From NCBI GenBank assembly GCA_049511115.1, contig JBEKYH010000021.1, positions 1 through 21,274 of the forward strand: a stretch of DNA of 21,274 nt. Reading direction: 5' to 3'. The notes beneath the pieces were generated by a model that had not been told where the DNA came from, searched no databases, and was given only the letters and a program-made list of their open reading frames with translations. The position numbers and the translations under genes are program-made. Of this stretch, positions 14,884-21,274 are shown piece by piece (the stretch's first letter is position 1; each line of letters begins with the position of its first letter). This stretch comes from JBEKYH01 sp049511115. Its GTDB lineage: Bacteria; Planctomycetota; Phycisphaerae; Tepidisphaerales; Tepidisphaeraceae.

Positions 14884-16643
14884 ATATCGATTGCCACGTC
14901 CTCTTGAGGCTGCGAACAGCACATCAAAAGATTTCCGGCCGCGGGCGGCTCGAGCGGCTGGGCGTCATATTTCACCGACCCGGAAATCAAGCCGCTTTCG
15001 CAGATATGGCAAACGCCGCTTCGGCACGAGAAGCGCACCGGAACATCGCAGGCTTCGGCGAGTTCCAGCAGACTCTGGAATTTGGCGTCCCAGGCGACCG
15101 TCAGGCCGGCGCGGGCAAACGAAATCCTTGGCCCGTTGCCCGGCGGTCCCGCGGGCGCGTGCGGCGCGCGGCGCGGCGCGTCTTTCACGCCCGGCATGAT
15201 GGAACTGCCTGATCCGAAAACCTCGCTGCGGATGCAGGTGGGGGCCACGCCCCAGGCGCCCAGCCCGGCGGTGAATTCCTCCAGGAACGCGCTCGGCCCG
15301 CAGATATAAAAATCGGCCTCGCGCGGTACGCCGATTTTTTCCAGAGCCGCGACGCCGAGCCGGCCGGCGGCATCGAAGTCAATGCCCGGCAGGTCAGTCG
15401 CGTCAGGGCGGCTGTACGCCACATAGCTCCGCGCACGAGGAAGCTTGGCCAGCAAATCACGCGCTTCCTGGGCCAAGGGATGATCCAAGCGGTTGCGCGC
15501 TCCATGTATCCACCAGACCTGGCGCGGCGAAGCCTGCGAGGCCAGCGAATGAAGCATGGCCATTACCGGAGTCATACCCACGCCGGCGCTTAACAGCACC
15601 ACCGGAAGATCACCGCTCTGCAGAATAAACGCGCCGCGCGGCTCGCTCACATCCAGGACATCCCCCGCGCGCAGCCGCGTGTGTACGAAAGTGCTGACAA
15701 CTCCGTGCGGTTCGGCCTTAACGCTGATGCGATAACGACCCGCACCGGGCAGACTGGACAGCGAGTAGCTGCGCGAGACTGCCGGCGCGTCCGGCTCAGG
15801 ACGGACTCGTAACACGATGAACTGTCCGGGCTGCGGAATCGTGAGAGGACGTTCGTCCACCGGCTCCATCACTACCGAGACCACGCTGCTGCTTTCGCGA
15901 TCGATTCTCGCCACCTTCAGACGCCGGAATCCAGGGGTGGCCGTTACCATCTGTTCAGATAGCGCCAGCCCCGGATTCCCCGTGTGCGAACCCGGCTGCG
16001 CCATTTGCCGCAGAATAGCCTCAAAGGAAGACTTCCATCCCGAGCTGAGCGCAGGGATTCGCAAGGCCCGCTCAAGGTTTTCTTTGGTGGGTCCGGGAAG
16101 ATAGAGAAGCGCATCGCATTCCGCGACCGTCAGGTGCTCAGGACCATCGGCCACTCGTACGATTTCGTCGCCAGCGCCTACGTCCCCTTCTTCCAGGACG
16201 CGGAAATAAAATCCCGGGCGGTGGTGTGCGACCAGCAAAGCCGCCATGCGCGGCTCGCCCATTCGTATGCCGACGCGATAGCAAGTTACCCGCGGCTGCG
16301 TGACCTCAAAGACCGCCTTGCCAATCCGAAAGCGGTCGCCGATCGCGACCTCGCTGTCGGCCAATCCCTCGACCGTGAAGTTTTCGCCAAATTGCCCGAA
16401 GGTAAAATCATTTCGATTCAGCTCGCGCTCCCAGTAGTGATACGAGTCCATCTGGTAGACCATCACGGCACGGTGTTCGCCGCCATGACCGGCCAGATCA
16501 CCCTGCGCGTCGCCGTCGATATTGAGCCGCCGCACCAGACGCCGTCCCTCCACAGGCGCCTTCCAGACAGAGGTGAAGACCGTCTTTCCGCGCCATGCGA
16601 TCTCAGCGGGGCGTCCTACGTTGACGGATAGCAATCGCGCCAT
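14880..16643 (-). CDS. MOSC domain / flavin reductase / [2Fe-2S] ferredoxin fusion protein
   Basis: A protein of 587 residues with three modules. Residues about 28-165 are a MOSC domain with GEHRAVMVYQ and the conserved Cys121 in QPRVTCYRVG, where family members bind a molybdenum cofactor or sulfur. A short helical 3-alpha-type segment follows (about 166-215). Residues about 235-450 are a ferredoxin-reductase-type FAD/NAD(P)H unit with RSYSLSS (291-297), SAGVGMTPV (352-360) and YICGPSAF (446-453). The C-terminus is a plant-type [2Fe-2S] domain with Cys540, Cys545, Cys548 and Cys575/576. The layout matches YiiM-like MOSC proteins fused to an electron-transfer chain, which reduce N-hydroxylated substrates in known cases. 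ATG 16643 has GAGG five bases upstream; GTG 16649 is the alternative. It lies 38 bases after the flavin oxidoreductase gene. Confidence 0.92.
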   Translation of the reverse strand: MARLLSVNVGRPAEIAWRGKTVFTSVWKAPVEGRRLVRRLNIDGDAQGDLAGHGGEHRAVMVYQMDSYHYWERELNRNDFTFGQFGENFTVEGLADSEVAIGDRFRIGKAVFEVTQPRVTCYRVGIRMGEPRMAALLVAHHRPGFYFRVLEEGDVGAGDEIVRVADGPEHLTVAECDALLYLPGPTKENLERALRIPALSSGWKSSFEAILRQMAQPGSHTGNPGLALSEQMVTATPGFRRLKVARIDRESSSVVSVVMEPVDERPLTIPQPGQFIVLRVRPEPDAPAVSRSYSLSSLPGAGRYRISVKAEPHGVVSTFVHTRLRAGDVLDVSEPRGAFILQSGDLPVVLLSAGVGMTPVMAMLHSLASQASPRQVWWIHGARNRLDHPLAQEARDLLAKLPRARSYVAYSRPDATDLPGIDFDAAGRLGVAALEKIGVPREADFYICGPSAFLEEFTAGLGAWGVAPTCIRSEVFGSGSSIMPGVKDAPRRAPHAPAGPPGNGPRISFARAGLTVAWDAKFQSLLELAEACDVPVRFSCRSGVCHICESGLISGSVKYDAQPLEPPAAGNLLMCCSQPQEDVAIDI

Positions 16644-16681
16644 ATGCACCTCGAATCTTTCGGGTCATGAGCAGGGCGGGC

Positions 16682-18070
16682 TCATTTTGGCATGTTCATG
16701 AACAGCGTGTTCAATCCCTCCGCGAGGGCGGGATGCGCGAAAATGCCGTCTTCGAGCGCGGTGTAGGGAAGCTTGCCCATCATGGCGATCTGCAGCATCG
16801 ACATGACTTCGCCGCCTTCGATGGCCAGGACGGCGGCTCCAAGGATCTGCCGGGTCTCGGCATCGACGATGGCCTTGATGAAACCGCGCGATTCCGCCGT
16901 CTCCACCGCGCGAGCCACCCAGCTCGTGGGAATCCTGGCGACGCGGATCGGGCGGCCTTTGGCGCGCGCCTCCTGCTCTGTCAGGCCGATCCGACCAAGC
17001 TGTGGGTCAATGTAGACCGTGTAGGGGATCAGCCGGTCCCTCGTGCACGATTTTCCGCCACGAACCAGGTTGTTGCGGATGATGCGATAGTCGTCATAAG
17101 AGACGTGCGTAAACGCCGGACCACCATTGACGTCGCCCAAGGCGTAGATGCCGGCGACGTTGGTCTGGAGCCGGTCGTCCACGGGGATGAAGCCGCGCGC
17201 GTCAACGCTCACGCCGACGGCGGCGAGGTTGAGCTGTTCGGTGTTGGGCACTCGTCCCGTGGCGAGCAGAAGGTGAGAGCCAGTGACGGTCTTCCTTCCC
17301 GTTGGTCCGCTCAAATCCAAGCTCACGCTCGAGGCGCTTCCATTCACGCCCACCGCTTCCGTGTCCAGCAGGATGTCGATGCCGTCGGCCTTGAGGACTT
17401 TGCAGACTTCCTCGGCGACATCCGGGTCCTCGCGACCCAGGAGTTGTTTTCCCTGCTGCACGATGGTGACGGCACTGCCGAAACGGCGAAACATCTGGCC
17501 GAATTCCAGGCCGATGTAGCCGCCTCCCAGAACCAGCAAATGCTCAGGCAGCTCTTGCAACTCCATGATCGAAGTGGAATCGAGGGCGCTCACTGAATTG
17601 AGTCCGGGAATGGTGGGTCGTGCGGGCCGAGCGCCGGTATCGATGAAAATAGTGCTCGCGGTCAATGTCCGCGTGCCGCCGGCATTGAGCCTTACTTCCA
17701 AGACCTTAGGCCCGGTGAAATGCGCTTCGCCGAAAATAAGCTCGACGTTCTCAGTCTGTTCTATCCAATGCTGCACACCTGCGCGAAAGTCCTCGACGAT
17801 GGCCTGCTTGCGCCGGCGGACTTGCGACATGTCAACGCTGACAGGTCCGCAGTGAACGCCGTATTCGGCTCCGCGCCGGGCCAGGTAAGCAATGCGCGCG
17901 CTGGCGACCATGGTCTTCGTGGGTGTGCAGCCTACATTGACACAGGTGCCGCCGACATGCTCGCGTTCGATGACGGCGGTCCGGCGGCCGGCGCCGCCCA
18001 ACTCGATGGCCAGCGGTTTTCCGCCTTGGCCCGCGCCGATAATAATCGCGTCGAAGCGTTGCGGTGACAT
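16682..18070 (-). CDS. FAD-dependent pyridine nucleotide-disulfide oxidoreductase (mercuric reductase-like)
   Basis: A protein of 462 residues from ATG 18070 (AAAGG six bases upstream). The frame extends farther 5' without family similarity. It has an N-terminal FAD Rossmann motif GAGQGG (12-17), the redox-active pair Cys43/Cys48 in GGTCVNVGCTPTK, a second NAD(P) motif VLGGGYIGLEFG, the FAD motif IYALGDVNGG, and a C-terminal HPALAEGLN that supplies the active-site His in the family. It lacks the N-terminal heavy-metal domain of classic MerA and the C-terminal vicinal Cys pair. No mer genes are nearby, so mercury reduction is unlikely. It should move electrons from NAD(P)H to a disulfide or similar acceptor. 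It lies 82 bases downstream of egtD on the same strand, so a low-molecular-weight disulfide is an attractive but untested substrate. Confidence 0.92.
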   Translation of the reverse strand: MSPQRFDAIIIGAGQGGKPLAIELGGAGRRTAVIEREHVGGTCVNVGCTPTKTMVASARIAYLARRGAEYGVHCGPVSVDMSQVRRRKQAIVEDFRAGVQHWIEQTENVELIFGEAHFTGPKVLEVRLNAGGTRTLTASTIFIDTGARPARPTIPGLNSVSALDSTSIMELQELPEHLLVLGGGYIGLEFGQMFRRFGSAVTIVQQGKQLLGREDPDVAEEVCKVLKADGIDILLDTEAVGVNGSASSVSLDLSGPTGRKTVTGSHLLLATGRVPNTEQLNLAAVGVSVDARGFIPVDDRLQTNVAGIYALGDVNGGPAFTHVSYDDYRIIRNNLVRGGKSCTRDRLIPYTVYIDPQLGRIGLTEQEARAKGRPIRVARIPTSWVARAVETAESRGFIKAIVDAETRQILGAAVLAIEGGEVMSMLQIAMMGKLPYTALEDGIFAHPALAEGLNTLFMNMPK

Positions 18071-18152
18071 AAATTGCCTTTCAAAGAAAGCGAGCTCTCT
18101 GTACGCGCGAGGCGATTGTTGCAAAACTTTCAGCGCTGGCGGACGACGTGGG

Positions 18153-19151
18153 CTACCGCGTCCGTGCGAGCGCAACGGAATACCATCCGCGCTCGTCCGA
18201 CCACATCTGCTCGACCTCAAAGCCTCCGTCGCTCAGTAGATTGCGAATGCTCTCGTCCGTGAACTTGTAGCTGTTCTCGGTATGAATGCTTTCGTTTTTC
18301 GCAAAATGAACATCCATGTCAGCGGCGGCGATGCGCACGCGCTGGTCGCGGGTGCTTTCCAGGTGCATCTCGATGCGTGAATGCGCCGGATTCCAGAGTG
18401 CGCGATGGCGGAACATCGCGGGATTAAAATTGGCGTCCAGCTCTCGATTGAGGCGGTGAAGCATATTTAAATTGAATTCCGCCGTGACGCCGTCTCCGTC
18501 GTCATAGGCGGCCAGCAGAGTCGGCTCATCTTTCACCATGTCCACCCCCAGCAAGAGCGCATCGCCGGCTTGCAACTGGCTTCTCAGATTGCGAAGAATC
18601 GTCCGCGCTTCCTCGGGTGTGAAGTTGCCGATGCTTGAACCGATGTATAAACCCAGCGTTGTTCCCTCGAATGAATCAAGCTGCGGCGGATGTGTTACAT
18701 AGTTCGCTACAATCGGGGATATATATAATTCCGGCAACGAAGCGGAGATCGTCTCGCAGGCTACGTCAAGCGCATCGGGCGATACATCCACTGGTGCGTA
18801 CAGCACTTCACTTTGTAATCTCGCGGCAGCATCAAGCAGGATGGCGGTCTTCGACGCGGTGCCCGCTCCCAATTCCACAAGACGGACGGCTTTCGACCGG
18901 TGCGGGCAAGCAGCGGCCATGATCGCGTCGCAACAGGTTGCCAGGATGCTGCGCTCGGTGCGCGTAGGGTAGTATTCGGGAAGTCGCGTGATGTGTTCGA
19001 AAATACGCGAGCCGCGGGCGTCGTAGAACATCCACGGCGAAAGAGAGCGGGGTCGCCCCTGCAGGCCGCGCTGAACTTCAAAGATCAGCATTTCGCGCGT
19101 ATCCAATGAAGAGGCGCGGTCCAAGTCGAGTGCGATAGAATAGGTCGTCAT
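18153..19151 (-). CDS. egtD: L-histidine N-alpha-methyltransferase EgtD
   Basis: A protein of 332 residues. It methylates histidine three times with S-adenosylmethionine to give hercynine, the first committed step of ergothioneine synthesis. The family N-terminus is visible as LPEYYPTRTE (57-66). The SAM site is VELGAGTASKTAIL (92-105), GSSIGNF is at 171-177, and the EgtD-specific YDDGDGVTAEFNLN starts at 216 and leads into LNRELDANFNP, which lines the histidine pocket in known structures. Length is typical. ATG 19151 follows the egtB stop by 15 bases, so the two are co-transcribed; its own Shine-Dalgarno is weak, consistent with coupled translation. Confidence 0.96.
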   Translation of the reverse strand: MTTYSIALDLDRASSLDTREMLIFEVQRGLQGRPRSLSPWMFYDARGSRIFEHITRLPEYYPTRTERSILATCCDAIMAAACPHRSKAVRLVELGAGTASKTAILLDAAARLQSEVLYAPVDVSPDALDVACETISASLPELYISPIVANYVTHPPQLDSFEGTTLGLYIGSSIGNFTPEEARTILRNLRSQLQAGDALLLGVDMVKDEPTLLAAYDDGDGVTAEFNLNMLHRLNRELDANFNPAMFRHRALWNPAHSRIEMHLESTRDQRVRIAAADMDVHFAKNESIHTENSYKFTDESIRNLLSDGGFEVEQMWSDERGWYSVALARTR

Positions 19152-19166
19152 GTGAGCGATTCCGTT

Positions 19167-20456
19167 TTACATTGCCAAACGAAGGCCGGAGAACTGCCAG
19201 CGAGTCGCCGGTTGGAAGAAGTTGCGATACGTCGCGCGGATATGGTCCGCGGGCGTGACGCAGGAGCCCCCGCGCAAAACCATCTGGCCGGACATGAACT
19301 TGCCGTTGTATTCGCCCAGCGCCCCAGGAAGCGGCTTGTATCCCGGGTATCCCGTGTAAGCGCTGGCCGTCCATTCCCAGCAGTCGCCGAAGAGTTGCTC
19401 AATCCCACCGCCGCGCGCCTTGGCTGGGTGGAGTCTCCCGGTGTCGAGTAGATTCCCGCTCAGCGGCGATTCGCGCGCGGCGCATTCCCATTCCGCTTCC
19501 GTTGGGAGCCGGCAGCGCCGCCAGCGCGCATACGCATCGGCTTCAAAAAAGCTGATGTGACACACCGGCACATCGACCAGCGAGGAGAGCCCATGCCAAC
19601 CTCGCAATGTGAAAATGCGCCAGCCGGTCGGATCGCCGGCATCACGTTGCCAATACAGCGGCGCCTGCCAACCCGTGGCCTTCACGGTTTCCCACCCCGC
19701 GGAAAGCCAGAATTCCGGACGCGTGTAGGCGCCGGCCGACATGAATTCCAGGTACTCTCCGCAAGTAACTTGGCGGTTTGCGATCTGGAACGGCTCCAGA
19801 TAGACCTTGTGTCGGGGCGTTTCGTTATCAAAACAAAAATCCAGGGGATTTGCCGCTGCGAGCGGATAGCCAATCTCAAGGAGCCCTCCGTTGAAGGAGT
19901 GCCAGTCGAGCTTGGGCGGGGCAGGTTCTCTCTCTTGCGAGAGTGAACCGGCCGCAAACGAAGGATGCAGGGGATTCGAGAAAAACGCATGCTTGATGTC
20001 GGTCAGGGCGAGTTCCTGGTGCTGCTGCTCGTGGTTCAAGCCCAAAGTAATCCGCCGTAGTGGTTCGTCATCAACTTGGCGAGCGAGGAATCGCTCCATC
20101 TCCTGGTCGACGTGTGCCCGGAACGCCACGATCTCTTCGAGCGACGGGCGCGAAAAGGAGGCGCGCAGTTTCTTCTCCGGAATTTCCTCCCCAAGCGAGT
20201 TATAATAACTGTTGAAGAGCCAACGGAACTCTTCGTGAATCGGCTTGTAGTCCTTGAGAAAAGGCCGCAGCACGAAGGTCTCAAAGAACCATGTTGTATG
20301 GGCCTGATGCCATTTGACCGGGCTGGCCTCCGCACATGATTGGATCATCTGGTCTTCAGCGGAAAGGCTGGCGGCAAGAGAGCGGGTCACCGACCGCACG
20401 GTTTGGAATCTCGAGGCGACGCCAGATGTTGCGGCCTGTGGGGCTTGCGATGGCAT
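19167..20456 (-). CDS. egtB: Ergothioneine biosynthesis protein EgtB (iron-dependent sulfoxide synthase)
   Basis: A protein of 429 residues from ATG 20456, chosen because AAGGAG lies five bases upstream; an upstream ATG would add 13 unlikely residues. The N-terminal DinB-like domain holds the iron ligands: WHQAHTTWFFE (His50/His53) and NHEQQHQEL (His142, His146). The C-terminal FGE-sulfatase-like domain includes LPTEAEWECAARE and ends with RNFFQPATRWQFSGLRLA. EgtB joins hercynine to a thiol (gamma-glutamylcysteine or cysteine) with oxygen, giving the sulfoxide precursor of ergothioneine. No egtA, egtC or egtE is in the window. This fits variants that use cysteine directly, though the missing genes could be elsewhere. 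It leads the egtB-egtD unit and is divergent from the ABC gene. Confidence 0.95.
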   Translation of the reverse strand: MPSQAPQAATSGVASRFQTVRSVTRSLAASLSAEDQMIQSCAEASPVKWHQAHTTWFFETFVLRPFLKDYKPIHEEFRWLFNSYYNSLGEEIPEKKLRASFSRPSLEEIVAFRAHVDQEMERFLARQVDDEPLRRITLGLNHEQQHQELALTDIKHAFFSNPLHPSFAAGSLSQEREPAPPKLDWHSFNGGLLEIGYPLAAANPLDFCFDNETPRHKVYLEPFQIANRQVTCGEYLEFMSAGAYTRPEFWLSAGWETVKATGWQAPLYWQRDAGDPTGWRIFTLRGWHGLSSLVDVPVCHISFFEADAYARWRRCRLPTEAEWECAARESPLSGNLLDTGRLHPAKARGGGIEQLFGDCWEWTASAYTGYPGYKPLPGALGEYNGKFMSGQMVLRGGSCVTPADHIRATYRNFFQPATRWQFSGLRLAM

Positions 20457-20512
20457 AACAACTCCTTGAGAATGAGTTGCTGGGACCTTAGGCACTGCGA
20501 TGGGGAAAGGCT

Positions 20513-20558
20513 ATTGGACTTAAGTATTGACGGTGACGAACCAACACTAAAGTCCAAT
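20513..20558. promoter_or_regulatory. Long inverted repeat in the egtB/ABC divergent region
   Basis: ATTGGACTTAAGT (20513-20525) and ACTAAAGTCCAAT (20546-20558) form an inverted repeat matching at 12 of 13 positions, with a 20-base loop. It lies between the divergent egtB and ABC ATPase starts, upstream of both. A weak TTGACG (20527-20532) sits in the loop. No T-run follows, so it is more likely an operator or regulatory stem than a terminator. The bound factor is unknown. Confidence 0.5.
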
Positions 20559-20615
20559 CTCGTCGATGCCGGAATGGCCGATCTGTCGGGCGAATGCTAA
20601 CAAACAATCATCTCC

Positions 20616-21158
20616 GTGGAGGCAGCCATTTTCCGGCTCGATTCAGTCGTAAAGTCATATGCCGGCGAGCGAGCGCTTGACGGTATTAGCCTGACGGTTG
20701 CGCCAGGCAATACCACAGCGGTCATAGGCCCAAGCGGCAGCGGTAAATCAACGCTGTTTGGATTGCTCACGGGTTTGATGAAGCCGGACGCCGGCACGGT
20801 CTATTTCGCCGATCAGGATATTAGCCGTGGGTCGATGAGCGAACTCAGGCAACGCATCGGCTACGTCATCCAGGAAGGCGGACTTTTTCCGCATCTGACC
20901 GGGCGCGCCAATGTGTCGTTGATGGCAGAATACCTGGGCTGGTCCAGGAGTAAGATAGCGTCGCGCGTTGATGAGTTGCTCGAACTCACGCGATTATCGC
21001 CGGAAGTGCTCGCCCGATACCCCGCTGAAATGTCGGGGGGCCAGCGGCAGCGCGTTGCCCTCGTGAGAGCGTTGATGCTCGATGCGGATGTCCTATTGCT
21101 TGACGAGCCGCTCGGGGCGCTGGACCCCATGGTTCGCTCGGAGCTTCAACAGGAACTA
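20616..21158 (+). pseudogene. ABC transporter ATPase, osmoprotectant (ProV/OpuA) type, 3' end lost to an insertion
   Basis: The first 181 codons read as a typical quaternary-amine or osmoprotectant ABC ATPase: Walker A GPSGSGKST (38-46), Q-loop region IGYVIQEGGLFPHLTG with Gln86, signature MSGGQRQR (139-146), Walker B VLLLDEP (159-165) and D-loop LGALD. The similarity then stops at LQQEL, and nine unrelated residues precede a TAA at 21186-21188. The H-loop histidine and the whole regulatory C-terminus are absent, so the product should not hydrolyse ATP normally. The break is at a TA (21157-21158), where an IS-like end begins. The start is GTG 20616, with no good Shine-Dalgarno. An ATT at 20628 preceded by GGAGG is an odd alternative. 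No permease gene is visible; it may lie beyond the insertion. Confidence 0.85.
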
Positions 21159-21274
21159 GTGCATTGTCACGCTTCAAATTTAGGGTAACGCGATTCGGCT
21201 GGCGGAGCCGATAGATGGCATTAACCAAGGAAGGTTGTGCCATGCCCAAAAAGTCGAAGAAGTATGTCGTTCGT
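21159..21274 (+). mobile_element. Left end of an IS630-like insertion sequence, continues beyond the window
   Basis: The ABC reading frame is interrupted just after a TA dinucleotide (21157-21158), the target duplicated by IS630/Tc1-type elements. The following bases (21159-21190) would be the left terminal repeat, starting GTGCATTGTCACGC. About 80 bases later an ORF starts with a strong ribosome site and a basic N-terminus of transposase style. The other end is outside the window, so family and boundary are inferred. Confidence 0.6.
21242..21274 (+). CDS. Transposase N-terminus (IS630-like), truncated by the window edge
   Basis: Eleven codons from ATG 21242 read MPKKSKKYVVR. AAGGAAGG ends about seven bases before the start. 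Many IS630-family transposases begin with a short basic stretch and KYxVRL, which fits, but eleven residues are too few for a firm call. Its place beside the interrupted ABC gene is the main support. Confidence 0.5.
   Translation, partial: MPKKSKKYVVR

Noticed and set aside
16667..17596. 309-residue plus-strand frame opposite the flavin oxidoreductase
   Set aside because: It is the complement of a gene with complete FAD, NAD and active-site motifs and has no domain of its own.
16682..18070. Mercury resistance locus based on the MerA-like oxidoreductase
   Set aside because: The heavy-metal domain, the C-terminal Cys pair and all other mer genes are missing; the neighbours are ergothioneine and redox genes.
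1..21274. CRISPR array, tRNA or rRNA genes
   Set aside because: No regularly spaced direct repeats and no cloverleaf or rRNA-like sequence were recognised in any gap.

Overview
The window looks like chromosomal DNA from a GC-rich bacterium with dense genes on both strands. Planctomycetota (perhaps Phycisphaerae-like) is my best guess. It rests on the style of the very large alpha-2-macroglobulin-like protein, the ECF sigma factor beside it, and a glutathionylspermidine-synthase-like/DUF350 pair. There is no rRNA or other marker gene, so the assignment is an inference.

Layout. (1) 1-1838, minus strand: a DUF350-type membrane protein whose 3' end overlaps the start of an ATP-grasp protein of the glutathionylspermidine synthase family. 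The second gene runs off the left edge. (2) 1958-7377, plus strand: an ECF sigma factor followed 17 bases later by a 1613-residue protein. That protein joins an N-terminal zinc-binding anti-sigma motif and a membrane anchor to a complete thioester-bearing alpha-2-macroglobulin. This is the most unusual object here: it reads as a sigma/anti-sigma switch whose sensor is a protease-trap protein outside the membrane. (3) 7428-12416, minus strand: transketolase, transaldolase, an aldo/keto reductase and a mismatch-specific uracil-DNA glycosylase, all co-directional with gaps of about 100 bases. The first two form the non-oxidative pentose phosphate core. (4) 12417-12780: a non-coding divergent region. 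(5) 12781-14883, plus strand: a soluble GAF-PAS histidine kinase, followed by the frameshifted and internally deleted remnant of a second, related kinase. (6) 14880-20456, minus strand: egtB-egtD (ergothioneine core), then a flavin disulfide oxidoreductase and a MOSC/flavin/[2Fe-2S] fusion reductase, probably one redox-related transcription unit. (7) 20616-21274, plus strand: an osmoprotectant-type ABC ATPase cut off before its H-loop, where an apparent IS630-like element begins and runs off the right edge.

How the parts may work together. The sigma/anti-sigma-macroglobulin pair is a self-contained envelope-sensing module, and the divergent DUF350/ATP-grasp operon is a plausible but unproven target. 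The egt block makes a low-molecular-weight thiol and is followed by two flavin reductases, which suggests redox defence. The right end shows genome decay: a kinase remnant and an IS-interrupted transporter. No CRISPR array, tRNA or rRNA was seen.
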